Shown piece after piece: positions 47,005-59,000 of a DNA stretch of 62,215 bases. How positions within the stretch are numbered: position 1 is the first letter of the stretch; every line of letters starts with the position of its first letter. Source of the stretch: a bacterium (GTDB taxonomy: Bacteria; Pseudomonadota; Alphaproteobacteria; Rickettsiales; RI-342); NCBI GenBank assembly GCA_016124905.1, contig WGMV01000009.1, positions 1 through 62,215 of the forward strand, written 5' to 3'. Below the pieces are notes generated by a model. That model did no database searches. It worked only from the letters and a program-made list of their open reading frames with translations, and was not told where the DNA came from. Both the position numbers and the translations under genes were made by a program.

Positions 47005-47646
47005 ATGCTGAGGCAACCCAAACCATTTCATACTGCCGCCATAGCCCTTTTTTGGTCGCTTTGGCTTGCACTTGGCTTTGTGGCGGATGCATCGGCGTTT
47101 CCGGCTTATTTCAGCCCTCCCAAGCGGGAATCCGGCGATATCAGCATGTTCAAGAAATGGCTGCGCGTGTTGGATACGCACCCAAAAGACCTGAACAAGG
47201 CTCTGGAAAATTGCCCAAACGATCAATGCAAACCCGCCCAGTGGGAAGAATTCGTATCGAGCGCGGAATCGCTTGGCCGCGAATCCCAGATCTATGCAGT
47301 AAATGATGAAATGAACCGCTCCCCTTACATCACCGATCTGGTTAACTGGGGCATGGATGACTATTGGGAAACCCCGCTGCAATTCATCAACCGCAGCGGT
47401 GACTGCGAGGATTACGCCATCGCCAAATACATGACCCTGCGGGAACTGGGCTTCTCGCCCGAGGATATGCGCATCGTCATCCTGAAGGATTCCAATATCA
47501 ACATGATGCACGCCGTGCTGGTGGTCTCGTTCAATGGCCGGGCACTGGTGCTGGATAACTACATCCCCAAAGTCACCGAAAGCACCCGCATCAAGCATTA
47601 CCATCCAATTTACGCCATCAATGAAAACCACTGGTGGCGGCATTAA
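47005..47646 (+). CDS. Transglutaminase-like cysteine protease (BTLCP/LapG family)
   Basis: 213 residues with a signal peptide (cleavage near ADASA-F, residue 31). The catalytic triad is plain: C134 in SGDCEDYA, H169 in MMHAVL, D184 in VLDNY. This periplasmic family includes LapG, which clips surface adhesins under control of a c-di-GMP receptor. Two further Cys (70, 75) may form a disulfide. It lies between a dead HD-GYP membrane sensor and an AGCS symporter, and 2.4 kb from the giant adhesin operon, so a role in adhesin release is worth considering. Confidence 0.9.
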   Translation: MLRQPKPFHTAAIALFWSLWLALGFVADASAFPAYFSPPKRESGDISMFKKWLRVLDTHPKDLNKALENCPNDQCKPAQWEEFVSSAESLGRESQIYAVNDEMNRSPYITDLVNWGMDDYWETPLQFINRSGDCEDYAIAKYMTLRELGFSPEDMRIVILKDSNINMMHAVLVVSFNGRALVLDNYIPKVTESTRIKHYHPIYAINENHWWRH

Positions 47647-47663
47647 CATAAAGGGAGAATAAC

Positions 47664-49154
47664 ATGAACCTGGCCGGCATGGGTGAGTCGCTGCTGCAGA
47701 TCATCAACAACGCCTTTTCAGCCTTTCTGTTCTACAAAATCGCAGGCTTTGATTTCATCGTGCTCTGGCTATTGGGCGCCGCCCTCTTCTTCACCCTGGC
47801 GCTGCGTTTTGTGAACATCCGACTTTTCGGCCATGCCATCGATATCGTTCGCGGCAAATACGACCAAGCCGCCGACAGCGGCGAGATCAACCATTTCCAG
47901 GCATTATGCGCCGCCATTTCCGGCACGGTGGGGCTTGGCTCCATCGCGGGCATTTCGGTGGCCGTGGCCGTGGGCGGGCCGGGCGCGGTGTTCTGGGTGG
48001 TGCTCGCGGGCCTGTTCGCCATGTCCAGCAAATATGCCGAGGTCGTCCTCAGCCTGTCCTACCGCCGCATCGACAATGCCACCAGCAAGGTCTATGGCGG
48101 CCCGTTCCATTACATCCGTCATGGCCTGGCGGAAATCAACATGCCCGTGTTCGGCAAATACCTGGCCATTGTCTTTGCTTTCTTCTGCATGGGCGGCGCC
48201 CTAGGTGGCGGCAACATGTTCCAGTCCAACCAGTCGGTCAAAATCCTGGTGAACACCTTCCACTCGCTGGAGGATTACAAATGGATACCCTCCCTTCTCA
48301 TCGCAGGCAGCGTGTTCCTCGTGCTTATCGGCAGCATCAAACGCGTGGCCAAGGTCACTAACATCGTCACGCCGCTTAAGGGCGTGCTTTATATCTGCTG
48401 CTGCCTGTTGATCATCGCCGTGAATGCAGGGGAGATTCCCGCTGCCCTGGCAAGCATCTTCAGCAATGCTTTCTCGGGTGAGGCCGCTGCGGGCGGACTT
48501 ATCGGTATGCTCGCCATTGCCTTCAAGCGCGCATCCTTTGCCAACGAGGCCGGCCTTGGTTCGGCCCCCATCACCCACGCCGCCGCCAAAACTACCGAGC
48601 CCGTACGCGAAGGCGCAGTAGCGCTGCTGGAACCTTTCTTTGCCGCCATCATCGCCCTGATGACGGGCTTAACCGTCGTGGTGACCAAGGCCTATGTCGG
48701 CGGCACACTGGAAGACGGCGTGCTGATCGCCGCCCGTGCGTTTGAGACCGTTGGCCCCTGGTTCCCCATCCTGCTGACCATCAACGTGCTGATCTTTGCC
48801 TATGGCTGCATCCTGGGCTGGAGCTATTATGGCGAAATGGCCTGGACCTATCTTTTCGGCCAGCGCGGCATCCGTCTTTATCAGCTGCTTTTCTGCACGG
48901 CGACTTTCTTCGGCGGCATCATGCATTTCGGCCTGGTGCTCGATTTTTCTGATTTGCTGATTCTCGGCATGGGTGTGCCCAATCTCATAGCCGTCTATCT
49001 GCTGACCCCCCGCATCATCAAAGAAACCAACAGTTACATCCAACGACTGAAAACCGGTGTATTCGACAAGCCTGCTCAGCCCGAACCCGCCCCGGCTTCC
49101 GCAACCACGGCCAGGCCGAAAAACAAAAAGAAACCGGCAAAAAAGCAGAAATAA
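47664..49154 (+). CDS. Sodium/alanine (AGCS) symporter
   Basis: 496 residues, polytopic inner membrane protein of the alanine/glycine:cation symporter family. Landmarks are ISGTVGLGSIAGISVAVAVGGPGAVFW, GGPFHYIRHGL, and GLGSAPITHAAAKTTEPVREG, which is the conserved family segment. A Pro/Lys-rich cytoplasmic tail (residues about 470-496, ending KKKPAKKQK) is extra. The ribosome site AGGGAGAA precedes the ATG, 17 bases after the protease stop, so the two are likely co-transcribed. Confidence 0.93.
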   Translation: MNLAGMGESLLQIINNAFSAFLFYKIAGFDFIVLWLLGAALFFTLALRFVNIRLFGHAIDIVRGKYDQAADSGEINHFQALCAAISGTVGLGSIAGISVAVAVGGPGAVFWVVLAGLFAMSSKYAEVVLSLSYRRIDNATSKVYGGPFHYIRHGLAEINMPVFGKYLAIVFAFFCMGGALGGGNMFQSNQSVKILVNTFHSLEDYKWIPSLLIAGSVFLVLIGSIKRVAKVTNIVTPLKGVLYICCCLLIIAVNAGEIPAALASIFSNAFSGEAAAGGLIGMLAIAFKRASFANEAGLGSAPITHAAAKTTEPVREGAVALLEPFFAAIIALMTGLTVVVTKAYVGGTLEDGVLIAARAFETVGPWFPILLTINVLIFAYGCILGWSYYGEMAWTYLFGQRGIRLYQLLFCTATFFGGIMHFGLVLDFSDLLILGMGVPNLIAVYLLTPRIIKETNSYIQRLKTGVFDKPAQPEPAPASATTARPKNKKKPAKKQK

Positions 49155-49156
49155 AA

Positions 49157-49184
49157 AAGGCCGCCGGAAAACTCCGGCGGCCTT
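49157..49184. terminator. Intrinsic terminator between symporter and sapC
   Basis: AAGGCCGCCGGA and TCCGGCGGCCTT form a perfect 12-bp stem with a 4-base loop just after the symporter stop, in a convergent region. It can stop both the symporter and the adhesin-sapC transcripts. Confidence 0.9.
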
Positions 49185-49202
49185 GATCATTTAATTGCCG
49201 GA

Positions 49203-50009
49203 CTAAGCGGCCTTGCGTGTGTCCAGCGTGGCGAAACGGGCAAGCTTCGGCCAGTTACGGCTGGAAGCCAGCACCATGTAAATCAGGCCGAGATAGCCCT
49301 GCTCGCGCAGCTTCAGGATGGTCTCACCCGGCAGCTGGTTGAATTTGGCTTCGTCCAGAATCTTGAACCCGCTGAGGCGGATGGTTTTGCCCTGGCTGAC
49401 ATTCACCTGAATTCCCTGAAGCGACAGCAGATCATACTGCTTCAGCACTTCAACAAACCCACGCGTCAGCATGTGCTGCTGATGCACGGCCGTGCAGAAA
49501 TCCAGCGCGCCCTGCGTGAAAGCCGTCGGTTTCTTGTCGGCTTCAAAAAAGGCATTGCCCGGACCTTTGGCGGTAAAGCTTTCAGCAGCCTCATCCACGC
49601 ACAGCACCAGGCGCTTGCCGTTATCCACTTCCATCAGCACAAACGGATATTGGCGCACATAGGCCGGGATGTAATTGGCATCGTTCCACTGGCCTTTGTC
49701 GCTGACAAAGTAGTTGCTCTGCTCCAGGCCAAGCACCACCACCGGCAGCGCCGAGTCATCACCCGTGAAAACGATCGGGTAATAAAGGGCCGCTTCCGGC
49801 AGTTCCGCCAGCGTAATGGGCACGGAGTTGGTCTGCTGGGCGAAGTTGAAATTGCCGTCTTTCTTGAGACCGGCGGTGCCATGCACCTCAGCGTCAAGCG
49901 GACGGGGGTTCTTCAGGAAAAGCGGCAGACCGGTCTGGGCGGCTTCCTGTGCGGAAGCCGCTTTATCCGAACCAGCTTTACCATTGGAGGCTTTGGTCGT
50001 CTTGCTCAT
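49203..50009 (-). CDS. SapC family protein
   Basis: 268 residues. The SapC domain is clear from ALYYPIVFTGDDSALPVVVLGL, NYFVSDKGQWNDANYIPAYVRQYPF and the later TRGFVEVLKQYDLLS. SapC proteins are linked by name to S-layer or surface proteins but their biochemical role is not settled. The N-terminal 30 residues are Lys/Ala-rich and polar, no signal peptide. It starts nine bases after the adhesin stop (AAGGGGAACCC ribosome site), so it is translated from the same message and may aid secretion or surface fixing of the adhesin. Confidence 0.9.
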   Translation of the reverse strand: MSKTTKASNGKAGSDKAASAQEAAQTGLPLFLKNPRPLDAEVHGTAGLKKDGNFNFAQQTNSVPITLAELPEAALYYPIVFTGDDSALPVVVLGLEQSNYFVSDKGQWNDANYIPAYVRQYPFVLMEVDNGKRLVLCVDEAAESFTAKGPGNAFFEADKKPTAFTQGALDFCTAVHQQHMLTRGFVEVLKQYDLLSLQGIQVNVSQGKTIRLSGFKILDEAKFNQLPGETILKLREQGYLGLIYMVLASSRNWPKLARFATLDTRKAA

Positions 50010-50018
50010 GGGTTCCCC

Positions 50019-53000
50019 TTATTGGCTGACTTGGCAGGTGCCCATATTGTAAGCCGGGCTGAAGCCGGAGCTGAGGAAGCCCGCGGCGCAGCCGGAGCTG
50101 CCGCCTTGGTTTTCACCTTGCTGCGACTGGCCGCCCTGTGCGCCCGGACCAGCAGCCGGCGCGATGCCAGCCAGTTCCGTATCGCTCATACCTGCCACGT
50201 TGAATGAGTTAGGTGTAGCGGGCGGGGTGCTGCCATTCAAGCTCAGATTCACCTTAACCGGGGTGAAACCGAACGGCGCGTTGAAACCATTGGTCTCAAT
50301 GGTCTGACCGGCGATCGAGAAGATCGGCTCGGGCGACCTGTCGCGGAACAGTTGCTCCAGCAGGGAGAGGAAGAAGCTGAAACCCGACGGACCGGCTGCA
50401 GGCAGGCTGAAGATCTGGCCAACCGTGGACTCATCATCCTGGTCATGCAGCTTGGTCTCGATATAGGCGATCTGTGCAGGCGTAGCGGTGCCACCAAAGA
50501 TACCGTTGAAATAAACCCCGCGGGCATCAATCACTTGATTATCCATGAAGTTATTTTCCAGATCGATGAAGTAGCGGCTCTGGCCCTGGAACACGTTGTT
50601 CACACCGACAAACTGCAGGAACCCGTCTGCACCCTCAGCCACCAGGCCGTCCTGACCGCCGACAACGGTGTTGTCCTGCAGGTCCGTCTCGCTGTTGATC
50701 AGGTGAATGCCGCGCGTGGCGTTGGTAATGCGGTTGAAGCGCAGTACGGTGTTCTGGCTGTCATCGACATAGATGCCGTCGCTGGCCGTATCCACCACGT
50801 TGCTGCCAACCTGCAGACCGTCCGCACGCAGAGCATAGATACCCGCATCACCGCTGCCGGTAACCGTGTTGCTAAGCACCTGCGCGTTCGGCGTATCCGT
50901 CAGCTTGATGCCGTTTTCAGCGGAATCCGTCACCACGTTGCCTTCCACCAGCGCATTGTTGCTGCTGCCGGTGAAGAAGAAGCTCGGACCGGCAAAGAGC
51001 TGGAACACCTGGTCACTGCCACCTTCGCCGCTATCGTCACCCGGTACGGTTTCGGACTGAACGCCGCTGATGTCGATACCGTCTTCACCCGCGCCGGTGA
51101 TCGTGTTGCCACGCACCACCACATTATCGCTGGCAAAGATATGAATACCATCGCGGGCAACCTGGCCAAGCTCGCTGGTGCCGATTACGTTGCGCTCGGT
51201 TACCAGGCCGTCGGCATCGTATGCATTGATGCCATGCTGGCCAGCCGCGCCGATCGTGTTGTCAGACACCACGATGCCCACGCTGCCATCGCCGCCGAGG
51301 ATGAGCGGCATGATGGAGTCACCACCTTCACTGCCCATTTCATCGGCATAGGTGCTGGCAATCTCTACGCCGTCGCTGCCGACATTGTAGATGATATTGC
51401 GCAGAACCTGACCATAGCTGGCATTCTCAAGATGCACGCCGTCTTCGCCGATATCGCCGAAGGACTGGCCGCTGATGGTGTTGTCGGCAATCAGAATGCC
51501 GCCCACATTCGTGGCGCGAACGCCATTCTCCGTGATCGGGCTTTCCGACGTGCCGGTAATAACGTTGTCCGTCACTTCCACGCCATAGCTGGTGCCGTAA
51601 TAGTAGCCTTCGTAATCTTCTGAATAGAGGTTTTTGGCTGCCATCACATACCCGGCATCCTGCCACACATCCACGCCATCGCTACCCGCGCCGGTGATGG
51701 TGTTGCGGCGAATCTTGGCATAATCGCTGTTGCCGAGGTTCACGCCATCCACACCGGAATCGGTGATGATGTTGCGGCTGATACGGATATCATTGGTCTC
51801 GTAAGCGCGAACGCCATGAGTGCCGGAATCGCTGATATCGTTGCGGGCCACAACCGTATGCGTGCCGGAGGAGCCTTCGCCACCTTCGGACGAATCCTCC
51901 ATAAGGCCCATCGGCAGGTCATCCCAGTAAGTGCCGGAGTAGCTGATATCCACTCCATCATCGCCGGAGCCGGAGATGGTGTTGCGGAGCACGTGCACGC
52001 CGTCGCTGTAGGATACATGCACACCGTCTTCATTCGAGCCGGTGATGCTGTTGCCGCGCACGCGCAGCAGGTCGGCATGGTATGCCAACACGCCGTTATC
52101 GCCAGCACCGCGGATGGTGTTGTGGTCAACATCCACAGCGAAGCTGTCGTTGATTTCCACACCATTCTCGCCGGGACGGAAGATATCGTTGCGACGAACA
52201 TCGGTGTAATCGCTGTTATCCACATCGATACCATTGCCACCCGTGAAGGCGATACGGTTGCCATTAATGTCGGAGTTACGGCTGTCAGACAGCTCGATAC
52301 CGTTATCACCAACAAACGCGATGCGGTTGCGGTTGATGTCGGCATTGCGGCTGCCATCTACATCGATACCGTCATGCAGTGCGAAGACGATGAAGTTGTG
52401 GTTCACATCCACATTGCGGCTGTCATTCACATGGATACCGTCGCCAAGCACGAAAGCCACCACGTTGTTATCGATGTTGGCATCGCGGCTGTCGGATACT
52501 TCGATACCATTATCACCGGCAAACGCGATACGGTTGCGGCGGATGTCAGCACCACGGCTGTGATCCACGTCGATACCGTCACCTAGCACAAAGGCCACCA
52601 CGTTACCTTTCACGTCCACATAGCGGCTGTCCTCAACATGGATACCGTCGTTTCCAGCGAAGATCACGTCATTGCCGCGGATATCGCCGTAATCGGCATT
52701 GTCCACGTCGATGCCGTTATGGCCGGCAAACGCAACGCGGTTACCGATCACGTCCGCATTGAAGCTGTCGGACACTTCGATACCGTTGTGCAGAACGAAG
52801 CTGACACGGTTCTGGTTCACATCCGCAAAAGCGCTGCCTTCAACATCGATGCCATCATCGGCAGCACCGGTTACGGTGTTGCGTTTGATATCGGCAAACG
52901 CGCTGTCACGCACCTGAATGCCATCACCCAGCGTCAGGAATACATTATTGTCGTTCACATCGGCGGCAAAGCTGTTGCGCACGTCAATGCCGTCATCGCC

Positions 53001-56000
53001 GGTAAAGCCAACCGTGTTGCCATTCACATTGGCAAACCCGCTGCCTTCAACATAAATGCCGTCATGCAACGCGCCCATGACCGTGTTGTCGAGCACGTTT
53101 GCAAACCAGCTGTTGCTCACATGGATGCCATCGCCACCCACCAGCGCAACCGAGTTGTTGCGTACGGTGTTGAAGATGCCGTCCTGAACTTCGATACCGT
53201 TATTAACCGCACCGATCACGGTGTTGTTGGCAACCGTCACGAAGCTGCTCGGATCAACGAAGATACCGTTATCGCCCACCAGGAACACATTGTTCCCATT
53301 GATATAGGCGAAGCTGGAATCGCGTAGGTCGATACCGTTGCCAAGCACCAGGGCAACCGTGTTGTCCACGATACGGGACAGCCAGCTGTTGCTCACCTTG
53401 ATGCCGTTTTCGCCAGCGCCAACCACGGTGTTGTCATGGATGTTGGCCAGCAGGCTGCCATCCACATCGATACCGTCATGACCAACCAGGGTCACGCCGT
53501 TACCGGCAACGGTGCTGAACCAGCTGTTGCTCACATTGATACCATCACCCAGGGCAAGGGTAACCGTGTTGTCCACGATACGGGACAGCCAGCTGTTGCT
53601 CACCTTGATGCCGTTTTCGCCAGCGCCCGCAACGGTGTTGTCATGAATGTTGGCCAGCAGGCTGCCATTCACGTCGATGCCGTCTTGAGCAGCCAGGAAC
53701 ACGCCGTTACCGGCAATGGTACTGAACCAGCTGTTATTGACATGGATACCATCGCCACCGAGAGCCAGGGTAACCGTGTTGCCAAGCACGCTGTTCAGAA
53801 TGCCGCCATCCACTGCAATGCCATGGCTACCGGTGCCGGTAACTTGGTTGCCGCTGATGGTGGTCAGACTACTGCCGCTCAGTTCGATGCCTTCTTCGCC
53901 GGCGCCCGTCACGGTATTGTCAGCAATGGAGCTCAGCAGCGTGCCGGTCACTTCGATACCATCCTGGAAGGACAGGGTAACGAGGTTGTTGCTCACATCG
54001 AGGAACCAGTTGTTATCCGCATGGATGCCGTCGCCGCCCAGAGCCAGGGTAACCGTGTTGCCCTTGATCTTGTTCAGCAAACCGCCATTCAGCAGAATGC
54101 CGTGGCTGCCGGTACCGGTAACCGTGTTGCCGATAATGCCGACCAGGCTGCTGCCGCTCACGTCAATGCCTTCTTCACCGGCACCCGTTACGGTGTTGTT
54201 GCCAATCAGGCTGCCGTTAGAGCCAAGCACCTCGATACCGTCACCCGTCACGAGCGTGACCAGGTTATCGCTGATATTGGCAAGCTGGCTGTTATTCACA
54301 TGGATACCGTCGCCACCCAGAGCCAGCGTTACATTATTGCCGGTGATCTGGTTCAGCAATCCGCCATCCACCAGGATACCATGGCTGGCCGTACCGGTAA
54401 CATGGTTGCCGCTGATGGTCGTCAGGCTGCTGTCGCTCAGGTCAATGCCTTCTTCGCCGGCACCGGTCACCGTGTTGTCGGTGATGCTGCTGCCGCTGGA
54501 GCTGATGACTTCAACGCCATCCAGGCCAACGAGCGTAACATTGTTGCCGCCGATATGACTGCCCAGGCTGCCATAAACATGGATACCATCGCCTTCGGCA
54601 CCCGTCACGGTGTTGCCAGTCACGTTGGCCAGCGCGCTTTGGTCGATGTTGATGCCATCGCCGCCAACCAGGCTCACGCTGTTGTTGCGCACCGTGTTGG
54701 AGAGGCCGTACTGCACCTGGATACCATGGCTGGCAGCACCGGTAACGGTGTTGTTTTCCACCACCACGAAGCTGCTCGGATCCACAAAGATGCCGACATC
54801 GCCAGCACCGGTCACCGTGTTGGTGCCGATATGGGCAAGGTTTGAATCGCGTAGGTCGATGCCATCATCACCGGCAAGGGTGATACCGTTATTATCCACC
54901 AGCACACCGTTGGTGTTGCTGACGAAGATACCGTCATTGCCAACCCAGGTTACGGTGTTGCCGCTGACGTTGGCGCGCGCACCGGCCAGGCCGCCTGCGC
55001 TGTTGTTGATATGGATACCGTCCACCACGGCGCCTTTGGACAGACCGGCCGCGATGATCTTGTTACCCGTCACCACGATGCCGCTGCGCAGCTGGCCAAG
55101 GATGGCATCAAAACCGCCACCGATGATTGCGCCGCTGTTATCGGCATAGATGCCATGGTTACCGGCGCCTTCGGAACCGATGCCAAGGCCGCTCTTCACC
55201 GTGTTGTTGGTAATGCGTGCTTCGCGGTTATTCACCACATGGATGCCGTCATGACCAGCGCCCTGGGCGTTCAGCAGACCGCCCTGGATGGTATTGTTAT
55301 CGACGCTGACCTGACGGCCGCCTTCGATATTGATGCCATCCACAACCGCACCATAGTTGATGCCGTCGCCGATCGTGTTCAGGCTGACATCCGTGCTGTT
55401 GCTGTTTTGGACGTAAATACCGTGGTTACCAACGCGGTTGATCGCGTTGCTGTTGATATGCGCATTGTTGTTGGACACCAGCTGGATGCCGTTTGCACCC
55501 GCAGCAATACCACCTGCGGTGATGCCGGAGAACGTAGCACCGGCATTGCCGCCTTTGATCTGGTTGTGGTGGATGTTTGCACCCGTGCTGCCGGTCACGA
55601 AGATACCGTTAGCGCCAGCGCCTTTGCCACCGGCACCCAGACCGGTCAGACCAACGGTGCCGTTGCCGCCTTTGATCTGGTTGTTGGAGATCACAACATC
55701 CTTGTTGCCATCCACATGGATACCGTCACGCACGGCGCCATCGGCACCCATAGTGTTACCGGAACCATTGCCGCCGGCGATCGTGTTGTTGTCGATCGTG
55801 GCTTCTTTGCCGCCCAGAATGCTGATACCGTCCAGACCGGCGGAAGTGATGCTGTTGAGCTTCACCTGAACATAGTCGCTCGGGTTTACATAAATGCCGT
55901 TCAGGCCGGTTTTGCTGATGATGTTGCTCAGCGCTTCGGCGTAGTTGCTGCCATTGATGTAGATACCGTTACGGACCGTGTTGCTGATCTCGTTGCTGTT

Positions 56001-59000
56001 CACATGCGCACGGACGGAACCGTTCACATTGATGCCGTCGCCCGTGATGTTGTTCGCACCGCCGGTCAGGCCAACCTTATTGCTTTGGATCACAACATCG
56101 GCGCTGCTGTTCATCTCGATACCGTCGCCACCCGCACCGTTGATGGTGTTGGACTTCACTTCATCCACATTGGCGGAACCGTAGATACCATGACGCGCAA
56201 CATTCTTAACCTTGTTGCTGTTGATCAGGATAACACCGGTATTGTTGGCAGAACCGTAATTGATGGCCCCACCGGAATTGATACCGTCGCCTTTGGTGCC
56301 GTCGATATCGTTGCCGGTGATGGTCAGGCCATCGGTAGCTTCCACATGGATGCCGCTCAACCAGCCCGTGCCGCTGTTTTCCAGGCCTGCACCCTTGATA
56401 GTGTTGTTGGTGATCTGAACATTATCGACATTGCCGCCATAGATGCCCAGACGCGCAACGTCCTGAATGTTGTTGCGGTCGATCTTCACATTAGCGGATT
56501 CAAGCACACCCACGCCGGATGCACCGGTGGAATCGCTGATGGCGTTACGAAGGATCTGGGCATTGTCGCTGTACCAGACATTCACCCCATCCCAGCCGGA
56601 ACCGCTGATGGTGTTGCCATCGCTGGAACCGGAACCACCCACCGTGGCGCCTGCGCTGTTCCACAGCGCAATGCCGTTATCGTGGCTGTTGCTCACCTTG
56701 TTTTTCTTGATGGTCACACCGGCGGAGCCATTGGCCTCGATCCCGTCATCGCCGGAACCGGAAACCGTGTTGCCCTGGATCACGTTCGTGCCCGTCAGGC
56801 CGCTTACATACACGCCATCGCCCAGAGAACCGGTGATGGAGTTGTTCCACACGTTGGAGCCCGCGCTGTTTTCAACGCGCACACCCGTGCCAGAACCCGT
56901 GATGAAGTTGCGGTCAGCGGCATTGGCGCCACCTACCGTCACGTTATCCGCGCTCAGAACATACACGCCGTTCGCACCACCCGTGATGGTGTTGCCGATC
57001 ACCGCGCTGTTCGGGCTCGGGTCGATGAACACGCCGCTGCCCACCACATTGACAATCTCGTTGCCGGTAACGGTGGAGCTGGCGGAATCCACGATGGAAA
57101 CACCATCGCTGCCAATGTTGTTGGCGCCACCCGTGAGGCCGATCTTGTTCTTTTTCACCGTGGCATTGCTGCTGGCGTAAACGGAGATAGCATCGCCCGC
57201 GACGTTATTGATCGTGTTTTTCTCGATCCAAGGCGTCTGGCTGCCGGTGACATAAATACCGTCATGCAGCGTCGCACCGGTCACCGTGTTGTCATGGATG
57301 TTCAGCGTGCCGGTATGACCGCCAATATACATGCCATACTGGTAGCTGTTGGTGATGGTGTTGGTGGCAATCTCGGTGTTGCTGCTGTTCAGCACGCCAA
57401 CGCCGGAAGCACCCTGCGTGTTGCTGATGGTATTGCTAAGGATTTTTGCACCGGTGCTGTCTTGCAGGTTCACCCCGTCCCAAGCAGCGCCCGTCACCGT
57501 GTTGGTATAGATCACGGCATTGGTCGTCCCGGAAACTTCGATGCCGTTATAACCATCGCTGCCGGAATAGCCGCCACCGACCGTGCCGGTGCCGTTGATG
57601 TTGTTGTAGGTGATTTGAACAACACCGGTCGATCCATCAACGTCGATCCCGTCATTGCCGGAATTATTGACCTTGTTGTTGGTGATGTTGGTGGTGCCGC
57701 TGAGGTTGGTCACGTAGATACCATCCACACCAGAACCGCTGATAGAGTTATTCTGAACCGTCACAGTATTGCTATTGCGGGCATAGATGCCATCAAGCGC
57801 CGCACCGGTGATCGTGTTGTCATCGATAGTGATGCCGGTCTCATTGCTTTCGACATAAATACCATGCCAGGCCGTGGTGCCGTTGATGGTGTTGCCAATG
57901 ATATCGGTATCGGTGCCATAGGAAATCCACATGCCACCCCAGTTATTGTTCAGCGTGTTACCGCTGATGGTGTTGCCGCTGCCGCCGCCCAGCGCGAACG
58001 CGGAACGGAAGGAATTGGCAATCACGTTGCCGGAAGCAATCGCATTGGTCGCATCAGAGATACTGATGCCATCCCAGCCAGCGCCCGTCACCGTGTTGCC
58101 GGTGATGTGATGGCCATTGCCGCCATGCACTTCAATGGCATTCAGCTGGAACGGATCAATCGCGCCAGTGCCGGAGCCGTTTATAACGTTATTCTTGATG
58201 TCCAGGTTGTTGGAAGCCGTGGCATACACAGCCTGGTATTTGGAATTATCGATCTTGTTGTTATCCAGCACCGTGCTGTGGCTGTTCTGGACGTAAATGC
58301 CTACGCCAGCGCCATCGATGTAGTTACGGTCACCGGCATTGGCGCCGCCCACCGTCACGTTGTCGCTGTCCAGCACCACCACGCCGTACGCGCCGCCGGT
58401 GATAGTGTTGTTGGTCACCGACGTATTCGGGCTCGGATCTACCCAGATACCGGTATAGCCGAAATTATCGACCGCGTTGCCGCTCACATTCGCGCCCGCA
58501 GTGTTGATCAGCGTGATACCGTTGCCATTCACATGGTCGCTGACGATCGGGCTGAAGAAGATGCTGTGGCCGATATGGTTGTTGGTCACATTCAGCGTGC
58601 CGCTAACATTCTCGGAACGGATGCCGTCACCGCCAACATAGTTGACCCAGTTATCATTGATTGTGTTGGTGCCATAGAGGCCAGCCACCAGAATGCCGTT
58701 GGCATTGCTGTTGCCCAGATGGTTGCCAATGATGTTCAGGCCCGTACCGCCATAGGAATAAATGGCGCCATACATCGGCACATTGCCAATCACGTTGAAG
58801 CGCAGGTAGCTGTTGGTCAGGTTCTCGGTATACATACCGACGCGCTCAACACCGTCGATCACGTTGCCGAGCACATCGAAGTTATAAACGGAACCGCCTT
58901 CGGCATCCACGCGGATCCCATCCCAGCCGGAATTGGTGATCACGTTGCCCTCGCCGACACCCGTGCCGCCGATGGTCACATCATGGCTGCGCAGCGCCTG

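Larger units (their letters stand above)
51930..54980 (-). repeat. 69-bp tandem repeats (23-residue beta-helix rungs)
   Basis: In this part of the adhesin the phrase (D/N)GI-x-V recurs every 23 residues, with rare 24-residue rungs, for about 44 rungs. Each rung runs like DGIHVNDS, a connecting A/VD-V/I-N turn, then NxVxF or NTVTG. On DNA this is a 69-base period. Earlier rungs (55-60 kb) are less even in length. Confidence 0.85.

Noticed and set aside
50352-54845. Further long plus-strand frames antisense to the adhesin (50352-51623, 53436-54845)
   Set aside because: Same reason: shadows of the 69-bp repeats, with no ribosome sites or family features.
51930-54980. CRISPR-like regular repeats
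   Set aside because: The period is a multiple of three, the whole is in one open frame, repeats are degenerate and there are no unique spacers; it is a protein solenoid.
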